A DNA stretch of 64,000 nt from Sphingomonas sp. 67-36 (GCA_001897375.1 MKSU01000005.1:124001-188000), one strand, 5' to 3'; counted from the first letter of the stretch, positions 46,876 through 58,013 are shown. Notes: generated by a model from the letters alone, not told the origin. A program made the numbers and translations.

Positions 46876-48221
46876 TGGCCGACCTGCTCTCCATCGGCGC
46901 CTCGGGCGTGCGCACGTACCAGACGGCGCTTTCGACGGTGTCGGAGAACATCGCGAACGTCGGCAATTCGTCCTATTCGCGCCGCTCGATCGACGTGAAG
47001 GAGGTCGGCGCGCCGACCACCCTGTTCACCGCCGCCAATGCGATGAACGGCTATGGCTCGATCGCGGCCGGGGTGAACCGCGCGTCGGACATGTTCAAGG
47101 CGGAGGCGGTGCGCTCCTCCGGCGCCGATCTCGCGCGGACGCAGACGGGGTCGGTGTGGCTGGATCGCATCCAGTCGGCGCTGACCGGGCCGGACCTGTC
47201 GACCAGCCTGACCAATTTCTTCAACGCCGCCAAGTCGGTCGCCGCCGATCCCGCCTCGGCGGCGCCGCGCGCGACGATGCTGGAGAACGCCACCACCGTC
47301 GCCAACGCCTTCACCGCCACCGGCAACGCGCTGGCGCAGGTGACGGCCGATCTCGACGCGACCGCCGATCAGGCGACCGGCAGCCTCAGCACGCTCGCCA
47401 CCGCGCTCGCCAAGGTGAACGACGGGCTGGGCCGCGCCGGGGCGAACACCGCCCAGTCGGCCAACCTGCTCGATCAGCGCGATTCGATCCTCGATCAGAT
47501 GAGCGCGCTGGTCGACGTCAACGTCACCTTCGACGACGCCGGCCGCGCCACGGTGCGTGGCGGCGGATCGGGCGGCCCGGTGCTGGTGTCGGGCACCGAC
47601 GCCGCGACCGTCACCTATGCGCGCAACGCGGCGGGCACCGTCTCCTTCGCGGTGCAGAGCAACGGCAATTTTTCGGTGCTGACGCCGAACGGCGGCGCGC
47701 TCGGCGGCATCGTCGACGGGGCGCAGCGGATCGCCGACACGCGCGACCAGCTCAACGATCTCGCCACCGGCTTCGTCAACGGCGTCAACGCGCTCCAGGC
47801 GCAGGGCCGCGATCTCAACAACAATGCCGGGCAGCCGATGTTCAGCGTCGGCGCCGCGCCGACCGACGTGTCGCTCGCGCTGACCGACCCCAACGGCATC
47901 GCCGCCGCGGCGGTCGGCGGGGGGACGCGCGACAACAGCAACATCCTGCAGTTCGATACGCTGCGCTCGACCGGCGGGTTCGAGAACAAGGTGACGACGA
48001 TCGTCTCCGCCAACGCCGCCGCGCTCCAGAACCGCAACACCGTCGCCGCCGCGCAGAGCTCGATCCACGACGGCGCTGTCTCGGCGCGCGACGCGGTGAC
48101 GGGCGTCGATCTCGATACCGAGGCGGTCGACCTGCTGCGCTTTCAGCAGGCCTATTCCGCGTCGAGCCGCGTCATCCAGGTGGCGCGCGACACCTTCCAG
48201 ACAATCCTGGATATCCGCTGA
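46875..48221 (+). CDS. flgK: FlgK, hook-filament junction protein 1
   Basis: 448 residues, shorter than enteric FlgK. Start MADLLSIGASGVRTYQTALSTVSENIANVGNSSYSRRSIDVKE; a helical D1 core; end AVDLLRFQQAYSASSRVIQVARDTFQTILDIR. Start and stop overlap flgJ and flgL by one base each. Confidence 0.94.
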   Translation: MADLLSIGASGVRTYQTALSTVSENIANVGNSSYSRRSIDVKEVGAPTTLFTAANAMNGYGSIAAGVNRASDMFKAEAVRSSGADLARTQTGSVWLDRIQSALTGPDLSTSLTNFFNAAKSVAADPASAAPRATMLENATTVANAFTATGNALAQVTADLDATADQATGSLSTLATALAKVNDGLGRAGANTAQSANLLDQRDSILDQMSALVDVNVTFDDAGRATVRGGGSGGPVLVSGTDAATVTYARNAAGTVSFAVQSNGNFSVLTPNGGALGGIVDGAQRIADTRDQLNDLATGFVNGVNALQAQGRDLNNNAGQPMFSVGAAPTDVSLALTDPNGIAAAAVGGGTRDNSNILQFDTLRSTGGFENKVTTIVSANAAALQNRNTVAAAQSSIHDGAVSARDAVTGVDLDTEAVDLLRFQQAYSASSRVIQVARDTFQTILDIR

Positions 48222-49111
48222 TGACGATCGCCCCTTCGACCAACCTGTTCTATGACCGCACGGCGACCTCGATGCGCTCGCTCACCGGTCAGGCCGACCG
48301 GCTGAACCAGCAGATCACGTCCGAGACCAACATCCTCGCGCCGTCCGACAACAGCGTCGCATGGCAGCGGCTGCAAAACCTGTCGCTCGCCGATTCCAAC
48401 GACAGCGCGTACACCGCCAATATCTCGGTGGCGAAATCGGTGCTGCAGCAGGCGGACACGTCGCTCGGCCAGATCGGCGACCAGCTCCAGCAGATCTCGA
48501 CGCTCGTCGTGCAGGCCGGCAACGGCACGCTGGACGCGGGCGGCAAGGCCGCGATCGCCACGCAGATCCAGGATCTGTACACCTCGATCCTCGCCACCGC
48601 CAACGCGACTGACATGCGCGGCGGTCCGCTATTCGGCGGCAGCGGCAGCGGCAAGGCGGTAACGCAGAATACCGATGGCACGCTTTCCTTCACCGCCGGA
48701 GAGGCGGCGTCGATCCCGATCGGCGACGGGCAGTCGGTGCAGCCGAGCAACAATGCCGCCAGCTTCCTGACGACCGGCACGAGCGATATCGGGGCGTCGA
48801 TCGCCGCGATCGTCGCCGCGCTCAACGGCGGCGGGACGATCCCGGCGGATGCGAAGGATACGCTCCAGCAGATCTCGGACAAGGTAACCGCGACGCAGGC
48901 GTCGATCGGCGCGCGCGCGGCGCGGGTGGATATCGTCTCCGGGCAGATCTCCAGCGCCCAGATCGACCGGTCGCAGGCGCGCACCGATGTCGACGGGTTC
49001 GATTATTCGACCGCGATCACCGAGCTGCAAAAGACGATGACCGTGCTCCAGGCGACGCAGGCGAGCTTCACCAAGCTCTCCAGCATGTCGCTGTTCGATT
49101 ATCTGAAGTGA
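48221..49111 (+). CDS. flgL: FlgL, hook-filament junction protein 3
   Basis: 296 residues. Flagellin-like N-terminus (FYDRTATSMRSLTGQADRLNQQITSETNILAPSDNSVAWQRLQNLSLAD) and C-terminus (DFDYS-like FDYSTAITELQKTMTVLQATQASFTKLSSMSLFDYLK). Start set at the ATG sharing a base with the flgK stop; the long upstream open frame is antisense-like shadow of flgK. Last gene of the flgB operon. Confidence 0.94.
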   Translation: MTIAPSTNLFYDRTATSMRSLTGQADRLNQQITSETNILAPSDNSVAWQRLQNLSLADSNDSAYTANISVAKSVLQQADTSLGQIGDQLQQISTLVVQAGNGTLDAGGKAAIATQIQDLYTSILATANATDMRGGPLFGGSGSGKAVTQNTDGTLSFTAGEAASIPIGDGQSVQPSNNAASFLTTGTSDIGASIAAIVAALNGGGTIPADAKDTLQQISDKVTATQASIGARAARVDIVSGQISSAQIDRSQARTDVDGFDYSTAITELQKTMTVLQATQASFTKLSSMSLFDYLK

Positions 49112-49214
49112 GCGCGGCGCGTGGTGCGCAAGTAAAAACAAGGCTGGTTAACCGGATGGCGACGAACGCGCGGTAACCACGAATCAACTGACTGACTGCC
49201 CGGGGGGTTCTCTG

Positions 49215-50078
49215 ATGTTTCCGGCCATTGGCCTCGTTGTCCTCCTCGGCATGGTCTTCGGCGGCTTCGCCATCACCGGCGGCGCGCTCGGCCCGGTGTT
49301 CGAGGCGATCCCGCACGAATTGCTCATCATCGGCGGCGCTGCGGCCGGCGCGCTCATCATCGGCAATTCGGGCAAGGAGCTGAAGGCGATGGGCGGGGGC
49401 CTCGCCAAGGTTTTCAAGGGCCCGAAATACAAGAAGCAGGATTATCTCGACACGATCTTCCTCGTCTCGAAGCTGATGAAGATGCTGCGGATGGAAGGGC
49501 CGATCGCGCTCGAGCCGCATGTCGAGGACCCCAAGTCCTCCGCCGTCTTCGCGGAATATCCGCGCCTGCTCGCCGATCATACCCTGGTCAACCTGATCGC
49601 CGACACGCTGCGGCTGGTCGTCGTCTCCTCCGGCACGCTCGACGTTCATGCCGTGGAGGAGGTGATGGACAACGCCATCAAGACGCATCACCACGAGGTG
49701 GAGGGGCCGCAGCACACGCTCAGCAGCCTCGCCGACGCGCTGCCCGCGCTCGGCATCGTCGCGGCGGTGCTGGGCATCGTCAAGACGATGGGCTCGATCG
49801 ACAAGCCGCCGTCGATCCTCGGCGCGATGATCGGTTCGGCGCTGGTCGGCACGTTCATGGGCGTGCTGCTCGCCTATGGCATCGTCAGTCCGCTCGCCAA
49901 CCGGCTGAAGCAGGTGATCGATGCCGATGCGGCGATCTACCACGTCGTGAAGCAGATCATCGTCGCCTCGCTGCACGGCCACCCGCAGCCGCTGGTGATC
50001 GAGGCCGCCCGCTCGGGCATCGCGCACAAGAACCAGCCCGGTTTCGCCGAGGTGTTCGACGGGTTGAGGGGCAGGTGA
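49215..50078 (+). CDS. motA: MotA, flagellar stator protein
   Basis: 287 residues, canonical length. Four transmembrane segments: FPAIGLVVLLGMVFGGFAITGG, ELLIIGGAAAGALIIG, ALPALGIVAAVLGIVKTMGS and MIGSALVGTFMGVLLAYGIVSPLANRL. The large cytoplasmic loop has charged residues for FliG contact. Located 103 bp after flgL; that gap has no convincing promoter. Followed by motB. Confidence 0.95.
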   Translation: MFPAIGLVVLLGMVFGGFAITGGALGPVFEAIPHELLIIGGAAAGALIIGNSGKELKAMGGGLAKVFKGPKYKKQDYLDTIFLVSKLMKMLRMEGPIALEPHVEDPKSSAVFAEYPRLLADHTLVNLIADTLRLVVVSSGTLDVHAVEEVMDNAIKTHHHEVEGPQHTLSSLADALPALGIVAAVLGIVKTMGSIDKPPSILGAMIGSALVGTFMGVLLAYGIVSPLANRLKQVIDADAAIYHVVKQIIVASLHGHPQPLVIEAARSGIAHKNQPGFAEVFDGLRGR

Positions 50079-50133
50079 TGTCTGATCGGCTCGTGCCGAT
50101 GGGCCGGTGCCGGCGCACCGGAGGCGCCGAATA

Positions 50134-51042
50134 ATGGCCGCGCGCGCGCCGCACGGCTCGAACCAGCCGCCCAAGATCATCTACAAGAAAATCTACATCG
50201 AAGGTGGTGGGGGCCATCACGGTGGCGCGTGGAAGGTCGCCTACGCCGATTTCGTGACGGCGATGATGGCCTTCTTCCTGCTGCTGTGGCTGCTCGGGGC
50301 GACCACCGAGAAGCAGCGCAAGGGCATCGCCGACTATTTCGCGCCGACCATTCTCAACACCAAGTCGCTGGGCATCGGCGGCTCGGGCCTGTTCGGCGGC
50401 AAGTCCGTCACCAGTGAGGAGAAGATCGGGCCGGAGGACGGCAATTCGCGCCTGCCCACGCTGGTCGCGCGGATCGACAACAATGCCGGCGGCAAGCAGA
50501 TGGGCGCGGGCAAGAAAGGCTCGCTGCGCAGCCCCGAATCGGTCGCCGCCGAGGATCGCAGGAACTTCGCCGCCCTGCGCCGCCAGGTGCTGGAGCGGAT
50601 CGCGGCCAGCGCCAACCTCAGCAAGCTTGCCCGTCACATCCGCTTCGTGATGACGCAGGATGGGATGCGCATCGACCTGATCGACGATGCCAATTATTCG
50701 ATGTTCGCGCTCGGCACGACCGTGCTGGAGCCTTCCGCGTCGGAGCTGATCGGCATGGTCGGCGAGAGCATCGCCAGGACCGGCAACCCGATCATGATCC
50801 GGGGGCATACCGATTCGGTGCCCTATGGCGATCCGCGCGCGATGAACAACTGGACGCTCGCCACCGGCCGGGCGGAGGCGACGCGCCGCCGGCTCGCGCT
50901 GGCCGGCATCCCGGAGGCGCGCTTCAACCGGATCGAGGGCGTCGCCGATCGCGAGCCGATGATCGCGGACAATCCCGCCGACCCGCGCAACCGCCGCGTC
51001 GCCGTCACCCTGCTCTATCGCGCGGGCGTGTTCGGCCGCTGA
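50134..51042 (+). CDS. motB: MotB, flagellar stator protein
   Basis: 302 residues from the ATG with GGAGG at 9 bp. The Plug/TM region contains proton-carrying D39 in KVAYADFVTAMMAFFLLLWLLG. The OmpA-like peptidoglycan-binding domain has MIRGHTDSVPYGD and NNWTLATGRAEATRRRLALAGI. It anchors MotA to the cell wall. Its last 28 bp overlap a small convergent lipoprotein gene. Confidence 0.95.
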   Translation: MAARAPHGSNQPPKIIYKKIYIEGGGGHHGGAWKVAYADFVTAMMAFFLLLWLLGATTEKQRKGIADYFAPTILNTKSLGIGGSGLFGGKSVTSEEKIGPEDGNSRLPTLVARIDNNAGGKQMGAGKKGSLRSPESVAAEDRRNFAALRRQVLERIAASANLSKLARHIRFVMTQDGMRIDLIDDANYSMFALGTTVLEPSASELIGMVGESIARTGNPIMIRGHTDSVPYGDPRAMNNWTLATGRAEATRRRLALAGIPEARFNRIEGVADREPMIADNPADPRNRRVAVTLLYRAGVFGR

Positions 51043-51167
51043 GCCTCGGGCGTCGCCGCCGGCCGCGCGCGCACCTCGCTCGTCCCGGTGCGCGAGGTGA
51101 CATTGGCCGGCTCGTCCGAACAGCCGGCGAGCGCAAGCAGCACGAGGATCGCGATGCGGCATGTCAT
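51015..51167 (-). CDS. Small lipoprotein (50 residues)
   Basis: A short open frame encodes MTCRIAILVLLALAGCSDEP followed by a hydrophilic tail of 30 residues rich in Arg, Thr and Pro. The signal peptide and lipobox LALAGC are textbook, predicting lipidation at C16. The minus-strand stop TAG lies inside the end of motB (28-bp convergent overlap). AAGG stands 5-8 bp before the ATG. No family is recognised; the function is unknown. Confidence 0.7.
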   Translation of the reverse strand: MTCRIAILVLLALAGCSDEPANVTSRTGTSEVRARPAATPEAQRPNTPAR

Positions 51168-51242
51168 GCCGCCTTCTAACCTGGCTGGCGTCGCGCGCGA
51201 AACCCGCTATGCGACCGGCGGGTTTTTCCACGGAGGCGACAG

Positions 51243-52112
51243 ATGCAGTCAGTTGGCGTGATCGGTGCGGGGCAGATGGGCGCGGGGATCGCGCAGGTCG
51301 CCGCGCAGGCGGGCTTTCACGTCCTGCTCGCCGACGTCGACAAGCCGCGCGCCGAGGCGGGCAAGGCGGGGATCGCCAAACGGCTCGCGCGTGACGTGGA
51401 GAAGGGCAAGATCGACGGCGAGGCGCGCGACCAGCTTCTGGCGCGGATCGAGCCGGTCGACGGCCTCGCCGCGATGGGCCCGTGCGCGCTGGTGATCGAG
51501 GCGGCGACCGAACGCGAGGAGATCAAGCGCGCGATCTTCGCCGAGGTCGGCAAGGTGCTGGGCAAGGATGCGGTGCTCGCCTCGAACACCTCGTCGATCC
51601 CGATCACGCGGCTGGCGCAGGCGTCGCCCGACGCGGCGCGCTTCATCGGCGTGCATTTCTTCAATCCCGTCCCGGTGATGGGGCTGATCGAGGTGATCCG
51701 CGGCCTTGCCACCGCCGACGCGACGGTGAAGCTGGTCGAGCAGTTCGCGCAGGCGCTGGGCAAGCAGGTGGTCCATGCCAACGACGCGCCCGGCTTCATC
51801 GTCAATCGCGTGTTGATGCCGATGCTGAACGAGGCGTGCTTCGCGCTCGGCGAGGGCGTCGCGACGATCCGCGATATCGATCTCGCCTGCCAGCTCGGCC
51901 TCAATCATCCGATGGGGCCGCTGACGCTGGCCGACTTCATCGGGCTGGATACATGCCTTGAGATCACCCGCGTGCTGTTCGAGGGGACGGGCGATCCCAA
52001 GTTCCGCCCCGCGCCGCTGCTGGTGAAATATGTCGAGGCCGGCTGGTACGGCCGCAAGACCGGGCGCGGCTTCTACGATTATTCCGGAGAAACGCCGGTT
52101 CCGACGCGTTGA
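51243..52112 (+). CDS. 3-hydroxyacyl-CoA (3-hydroxybutyryl-CoA) dehydrogenase
   Basis: 289 residues, the single-function length. NAD-binding [12 protein letters not shown] (7-18), catalytic His region [15 protein letters not shown], substrate region [26 protein letters not shown] and C-terminal [16 protein letters not shown]. It oxidises (S)-3-hydroxybutyryl-CoA to acetoacetyl-CoA or the reverse. It stands alone, preceded by GGAGGCGAC, and converges with rdgB. Confidence 0.94.
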   Translation: MQSVGVIGAGQMGAGIAQVAAQAGFHVLLADVDKPRAEAGKAGIAKRLARDVEKGKIDGEARDQLLARIEPVDGLAAMGPCALVIEAATEREEIKRAIFAEVGKVLGKDAVLASNTSSIPITRLAQASPDAARFIGVHFFNPVPVMGLIEVIRGLATADATVKLVEQFAQALGKQVVHANDAPGFIVNRVLMPMLNEACFALGEGVATIRDIDLACQLGLNHPMGPLTLADFIGLDTCLEITRVLFEGTGDPKFRPAPLLVKYVEAGWYGRKTGRGFYDYSGETPVPTR

Positions 52113-52125
52113 TCTGACCTCAAAA

Positions 52126-52752
52126 TCAGAACACCGCCGCCACTAGCTGCCGGAACGCGTCGGCGCGGTGGCTGATGTCGTGCTTGCGCGCCTGGTCCAT
52201 CTCGCCGAACGTCTCGCGCTCGCCGTCCGGCAGGAACATCGGGTCGTAGCCGAAGCCCCTGTCGCCGCGCGGCGGCCAGACGAGCGTGCCGTCGACCCGG
52301 CCCTCGAACCATTCGACATGCCCATCGGGCCACGCCAGCGCCAGCGCGCAGACGAAATGCGCGTCGCGCGGCGGGTTGTCGAGCCGGCCGAGATTGTCCT
52401 CGATCCGGCGCATCGCCTCGTCGAAGTCCTTCGTCTCGCCCGCCCAGCGCGCCGAGAAGATGCCGGGATCGCCCCCCAGCGCCTCGACGCACAGCCCCGA
52501 ATCGTCGGCCAGCGCGGGCAGGCCGGAGAGGTCGGCGGCCGCGCGCGCCTTCAGCTCGGCATTGGCGACGAAGGTGGTGCCGGTCTCCTCCGGCTCGGGC
52601 AGGTCGAGCGCGCCGGCGGAAACCACCTCAAGCCCGTGCCCGTCGAGCAGTTCGGCGATTTCGCGCACCTTGCCGGGATTGTGGCTGGCGATCACCAGCT
52701 TGCCCGCGGCGAGCTTGCGGATCGCCTGCGGCTCCTTGCCCTCGCCGCTCAT
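52126..52752 (-). CDS. rdgB: RdgB/HAM1, non-canonical purine NTP pyrophosphatase
   Basis: 208 residues. Nucleotide-binding [15 protein letters not shown] near the N-terminus, [24 protein letters not shown] in the middle, and [23 protein letters not shown] with [10 protein letters not shown] at the end. It removes ITP, dITP and XTP from the nucleotide pool. Start overlaps the rph stop (ATGA), a pair often kept in alphaproteobacteria. Confidence 0.95.
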   Translation of the reverse strand: MSGEGKEPQAIRKLAAGKLVIASHNPGKVREIAELLDGHGLEVVSAGALDLPEPEETGTTFVANAELKARAAADLSGLPALADDSGLCVEALGGDPGIFSARWAGETKDFDEAMRRIEDNLGRLDNPPRDAHFVCALALAWPDGHVEWFEGRVDGTLVWPPRGDRGFGYDPMFLPDGERETFGEMDQARKHDISHRADAFRQLVAAVF

Positions 52753-53462
52753 GCGACCGCTTTCGCCTGCGCCGCGAAGATCTCGCCGCAGCCGATCCGC
52801 GCGAGGCGGAGCAGGCGGAGCAACGCCTCCTCGTCATAGGTGGCGTGCTCGGCGGTGGCCTGCGCCTCCGCGATATGGCCGTTTTCGAGCAGCACGAAAT
52901 TGGCGTCGGCGTCCGCGTTCGAATCCTCGTCGTAATCGAGGTCGAGCACCGGATTGCCCTGATAGATGCCGCAACTGATCGCCGCGACCTTCTGCCCGAT
53001 CGGGTCGCGCGTCAGCTTGCCCTCGCGCAGCAGCCCGTTGACCGCCAGCCGCAGCGCCACCCACGCGCCGGAGATCGAGGCGGTGCGCGTGCCGCCGTCC
53101 GCCTGGATCACGTCGCAGTCGAGCGTGATCTGCCGCTCGCCCAGCGCGGAAAGGTCGGTGACGGCGCGCAGGCTGCGGCCGATCAGCCGCTGGATTTCCT
53201 GCGTGCGGCCGGATTGCTTGCCCTTCGCCGCCTCGCGGCTGCCGCGCGTGTGGGTGGCGCGGGGCAGCATACCATATTCCGCCGTGACCCAGCCCTGCCC
53301 CTTGCCGCGCAGGAACGGCGGCACGCGCTCCTCCACGCTGGCGGTGACGAGCACCTTGGTGTCGCCGAAGCCGATCAGCACCGATCCTTCCGCATGGCGG
53401 GTGAAATGGGGCTCGATGGTGATCGCGCGCATCTGGTCGGGGGCGCGGCCGCTGGGGCGCAT
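52749..53462 (-). CDS. rph: Ribonuclease PH
   Basis: 237 residues, typical. [18 protein letters not shown] start, [13 protein letters not shown]-like [59 protein letters not shown] and [19 protein letters not shown]. This phosphorolytic 3'-5' exonuclease trims tRNA 3' ends. The upstream in-frame extension is ignored because MRPSGR is the family's standard start. Confidence 0.96.
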   Translation of the reverse strand: MRPSGRAPDQMRAITIEPHFTRHAEGSVLIGFGDTKVLVTASVEERVPPFLRGKGQGWVTAEYGMLPRATHTRGSREAAKGKQSGRTQEIQRLIGRSLRAVTDLSALGERQITLDCDVIQADGGTRTASISGAWVALRLAVNGLLREGKLTRDPIGQKVAAISCGIYQGNPVLDLDYDEDSNADADANFVLLENGHIAEAQATAEHATYDEEALLRLLRLARIGCGEIFAAQAKAVA

Positions 53463-53488
53463 GGGGGCAGTCTCCTGTGATTTCGCGT

Positions 53489-53509
53489 CCGCGCCCGTAA
53501 GGGGCGCGG
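53489..53509. promoter_or_regulatory. GC-rich hairpin in the leader of rph
   Basis: CCGCGCCC-GTAAG-GGGCGCGG: a perfect 8-bp stem with a 5-base loop, 27 bp upstream of the rph ATG, between rph and the divergent lipoprotein gene. A related GTAAGG-CGCG sequence follows at about 53537. The role is unknown; the rest of this 160-bp gap shows nothing else. Confidence 0.4.
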
Positions 53510-53622
53510 CCAGCCGTGGCAATGAAAACCGGGCGCGTCGTAAGGCGCGTGTCAGCATCTTCATGGAACAACCGGGGGTACTGGCGCGATCGTGCGTCAC
53601 CGGGGTTGCAGGAGAGATTGCG

Positions 53623-54144
53623 ATGACCACGGTTTCGAGAATGTCCCCCCTTCCGCTGGTGGCGCTGGTCGCCGCCGGCGCGCTCGCCGGATGTACCACC
53701 ACGGGCACCGGCGTCGGCGATTCCGGCGCGTCGGGCCTGACCGCGACCTTCAGCTGGAAGGCGCAAGGGTCGCGCACTGGCGAGATGACCGCGCAGCTCT
53801 CCAGCGGCCAGACATATGCCGGCACCTTCTTCCAGATCACGCAGGAAACGCGGGTCGACGAACTCGGGCCGCTATGGGCCGGCTGGGGCCCGATCGGCCC
53901 CTATCGCGGCTGGGGCCGGCGTGGCTGGGGCTGGGGCGGCGGCTGGGGCTATTGGGGCCCGTCGCAGGATTTCGTGACGCATTATTCGGGCAAGGTGCTG
54001 GCCAATCTGTCCGGCCCGAACGGCCGGATGCGCTGCCGCTTCACGCTGATCCGCCCGTCGATGGGCATGAGCGGCGGCGGCGAGGGCCAGTGCCAGGTGC
54101 CGGGCGGCGGCGACCTCAACGCCACCTTCCCGCCGTCACGATGA
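53623..54144 (+). CDS. Lipoprotein with Gly/Trp-rich middle
   Basis: 173 residues. Lipobox in [15 protein letters not shown] predicts lipidation at C24. A beta-rich domain follows ([38 protein letters not shown]), then a low-complexity Gly/Trp/Tyr/Arg stretch (about 92-115) and a C-terminal [35 protein letters not shown]. Two cysteines there could form a disulfide. Ribosome site GGAGAG. No named family is recognised; it is probably an outer-membrane-attached protein. Confidence 0.8.
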   Translation: MTTVSRMSPLPLVALVAAGALAGCTTTGTGVGDSGASGLTATFSWKAQGSRTGEMTAQLSSGQTYAGTFFQITQETRVDELGPLWAGWGPIGPYRGWGRRGWGWGGGWGYWGPSQDFVTHYSGKVLANLSGPNGRMRCRFTLIRPSMGMSGGGEGQCQVPGGGDLNATFPPSR

Positions 54145-54162
54145 GCGGGCGCCGCCGGAGCG

Positions 54163-54483
54163 ATGCAGCCCGACGACGCCGAGCGGCCGGCGGCGCCCCC
54201 TCCGGGCGCCGCGCCGCCCAAGAGCCACCACATCCTGAACGGCGCGTCCAACCTGCTGGGGGTGACGTTCGTGATCATCACCGGATTGAAGCTCACTTCA
54301 TACGGAGACCGGTCCTTCGCGGACGAGGCGGCGCTCGGCGCGGCGGTGCTGCTCACGGCGAGCTGCTTCTTCTCCTATCAGTCGATTCGCGGCGGGCCGG
54401 ACTGGTGGGAGGGGATCGCCGACCGGCTGTTCCTCGCCGCGCAGCTCCTGCTGCTCGGTGCGGTGTCGCTGCTGTGGCTCTAG
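54163..54483 (+). CDS. Small hypothetical membrane protein
   Basis: 106 residues. A Pro/Ala-rich cytosolic N-terminus (1-25) is followed by three hydrophobic segments (LLGVTFVIITGLKL, EAALGAAVLLTASCFFSYQSI, LFLAAQLLLLGAVSLLWL). It ends 16 bp before the response regulator gene and lies in the same direction, so it may be part of that operon. Function unknown. Confidence 0.75.
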   Translation: MQPDDAERPAAPPPGAAPPKSHHILNGASNLLGVTFVIITGLKLTSYGDRSFADEAALGAAVLLTASCFFSYQSIRGGPDWWEGIADRLFLAAQLLLLGAVSLLWL

Positions 54484-54499
54484 GCGGGAGCCTCCTGCG

Positions 54500-55168
54500 G
54501 TGCGCCTGCTGATCGTCGACGACAACCGCGAGCTGGCCGAGGCGCTCGCCGCCGCGTTCCTGAAGCGCGACATCCGCTGCGACATCGCCGGCACCGCGCG
54601 CGACGCCGAGCAACTCGCCACCACCACCGATTATGCCGCGATGGTGCTCGATCTCGGGCTGCCCGACGAGGACGGGCTGACCCTGCTCCGCCGCCTGCGC
54701 GCGCAGCGCCGCACCGTGCCGGTGATCGTGCTCAGCGCGCGTGGCGCGGGGGAGATGCGCGTGCTCGGGCTGGAAAGCGGCGCCGACGATTATCTCGTCA
54801 AGCCGTTCCTGTTCGTCGAACTGCACGCGCGGCTGTCGGCGATCCTGCGGCGGCAGGGCGGCTATGTCGAGGACGTGCTGCGCGCCGCCGACCTGACGCT
54901 CGACACGCGCAGCCGCGAGGTGCGCGCGGCCGGCGCGCCGGTGCCGCTGTCGGTGCGCGAGATCGAGCTGCTCGAGCTGCTGATGCGCCGCGCCGGCCAT
55001 GTCGTGCCCAAGCGCGTGCTGGCGGACCAGCTTTTCGGCGCGGGCGACGCGCTCGGCTCGAATGCGGTCGACGTCTATGTCCACCGCGTTCGCCGCAAGC
55101 TGGAGGATTGCGCGGCGGTGAAGGTGCAGACGGTGCGCGGGATCGGATACATGCTATCCACCCCATGA
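54500..55168 (+). CDS. OmpR/PhoB-family response regulator (second system)
   Basis: 222 residues from a GTG with GGGAG at 9 bp. Acidic pair D7/D8, phospho-acceptor D51 in VLDLGLPDEDG, K101 in LVKPF; winged helix with VRGIGYML at the end. The stop overlaps the kinase start (ATGATG). The GTG start is chosen because residues before it match no receiver domain. Confidence 0.92.
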   Translation: MRLLIVDDNRELAEALAAAFLKRDIRCDIAGTARDAEQLATTTDYAAMVLDLGLPDEDGLTLLRRLRAQRRTVPVIVLSARGAGEMRVLGLESGADDYLVKPFLFVELHARLSAILRRQGGYVEDVLRAADLTLDTRSREVRAAGAPVPLSVREIELLELLMRRAGHVVPKRVLADQLFGAGDALGSNAVDVYVHRVRRKLEDCAAVKVQTVRGIGYMLSTP

Positions 55169-56478
55169 TGGCCCGCCTCCCCCGTTCGTTGTTCGGCAAG
55201 CTGCTGCTCGGGCAGATCGCGATCGTCCTGATGGTGGCGATCGCGCTGCCGCTGCTGCTGTCGCGGATGCTGAACGACACCGCCGACACCTTCATCTCCG
55301 CCCGGCTGGAGCGCGAGGCGGAGGCTTTCGTGCGCGGCAATGCGGTGGGTGAGGGGCCGCGCGACCGCGGCGACCGCTTCTTCGCGCTGTTCGATACGCA
55401 CGGCAACGCGCTTCAGGCGCGGCCGCAGGCGCTGCCCTTCGACCTGGACGACCTGCCGCACGGCGCGGCGCGCGCCTTCACCACCTGGGGCCGGTATGAC
55501 GTGCTCACGCGGCCGGTGGCATTGCCCGGCGGCGGATCGGGCTGGGTGGTGGTCGCACAGGACCGCACCCATCCGGAGGAGATCGTCGACGACGTCGTCC
55601 GCTCCTTCCTGCGCCGTTTCGCCTGGGTGATCGGCGCGGCTTTGCTCGGCTCGCTGCTGCTGTCGTTCATCGTGCTGCGCCACGTCACCGGCATGTTCCG
55701 CGACGCCGCCGCCGACGCCGATGCGATTGGCCTGTCGCGTCTCGACGGACGGATCGAGGAAGCGCGGATGCCGAGCGAGGCGATGCCGCTGGTCCACGCC
55801 ACCAATCGCGCACTCGACCGGCTGGAGGCGGGCTATCGCGCGCAGGGCGATTTCGTCGGCAATGTCGCGCACGAACTGCGCACCCCGCTGGCGCTGATCT
55901 CGCTGCGGCTGGAGCAGCTTCCAGTGTCGCCGGAGCGCGACCAGATCGGCCGCGCGGTCGATCAGGCCAACCACGTCATCCGCCAGCTCATCGATCTCGC
56001 CGCGATCGACCGGCTGCATCCGCAGCTCGCCATGATCGACCCGGCCGCATTGGCGCGCGACGCGGTGGAGGCGATGGTGCCGATCGTCTATCGCTCGGGC
56101 CACAGCATCGCCTTCGAGGAGCCGGACACGCCGCCAAGCCGCGTGCGCGGCGTGGCGGAGCTGCTGCTGATCGCGATCACCAACCTGATCGACAATGCGG
56201 TGCGCCACACGCCCGCCGGATCGTCGATCGTCGTCTCCGCCGCGCCGGACGGCAGCGTGACGGTGGAGGATGACGGCCCCGGCCTCGCGGTCGACGCCCG
56301 CGATCCCGTCGCGCGCCGCTTCCGCCGCAGCGACATCGCGCGCAGCGACAGCGCCGGGCTGGGCCTGTCGATCGTCGAGCGCATCCTCGGCGTGTGCGGC
56401 GGCGTGCTGGAAACCGGGAGCAGCGCGGGCGGCGGGGCGCTGCTGCGCCTCCGGCTGGATGCGACGCCGCTGGCGTAG
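55165..56478 (+). CDS. Membrane sensor histidine kinase (second system)
   Basis: 437 residues. Two transmembrane helices (about 12-32 and 153-172) enclose a 120-residue periplasmic sensor domain. HAMP-like linker, H-box [12 protein letters not shown] with H236, N-box [14 protein letters not shown]-boxes DDGPGLAVD and SAGLGLSIV. The layout resembles QseC/TctE-type kinases. The stimulus cannot be read from sequence. Confidence 0.92.
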   Translation: MMARLPRSLFGKLLLGQIAIVLMVAIALPLLLSRMLNDTADTFISARLEREAEAFVRGNAVGEGPRDRGDRFFALFDTHGNALQARPQALPFDLDDLPHGAARAFTTWGRYDVLTRPVALPGGGSGWVVVAQDRTHPEEIVDDVVRSFLRRFAWVIGAALLGSLLLSFIVLRHVTGMFRDAAADADAIGLSRLDGRIEEARMPSEAMPLVHATNRALDRLEAGYRAQGDFVGNVAHELRTPLALISLRLEQLPVSPERDQIGRAVDQANHVIRQLIDLAAIDRLHPQLAMIDPAALARDAVEAMVPIVYRSGHSIAFEEPDTPPSRVRGVAELLLIAITNLIDNAVRHTPAGSSIVVSAAPDGSVTVEDDGPGLAVDARDPVARRFRRSDIARSDSAGLGLSIVERILGVCGGVLETGSSAGGGALLRLRLDATPLA

Positions 56479-56506
56479 CGCCGCACCGAACCCTAAGACG
56501 CGGGAC

Positions 56507-57895
<1,389 letters not shown>

Positions 57896-57913
57896 GGGGA
57901 CGGTGAGCGCGAA

Positions 57914-58006
57914 ACGGCGCGGCGAGGCCGCGCCGTCGGACGGCGGGTGACGAAGCACCCGCCGCCGGCCGGGCTTGTCCGTCTGGCGGGTAGCAGGGCT
58001 ACCCGC
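57914..58006. terminator. Three tandem perfect hairpins between sdaA and aceA
   Basis: ACGGCGCGGC-GAG-GCCGCGCCGT (57914-57936), CGGCGGGTG-ACGAAG-CACCCGCCG (57941-57964) and GCGGGTAGC-AGG-GCTACCCGC (57986-58006). Stems are 9-10 bp without mismatch. A fourth, overlapping palindrome GCCGTC-G-GACGGC (57932-57944) could compete with the first two. No U-run follows, so they are more likely bidirectional Rho-dependent or RNA-stabilising structures for the two convergent genes. Confidence 0.6.
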
Positions 58007-58013
58007 GTGCGGA

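Noticed and set aside
46836-48068. 410-codon minus-strand frame opposite flgK
   Set aside because: No domain, and flgK is intact and in operon register.
49112-49214. Sigma-28 promoter upstream of motA
   Set aside because: TAAA at 49133 is followed by ACCGGATG or CCGGATGG at 14-15 bp, lacking the GYCGTTT core of the other three sites.
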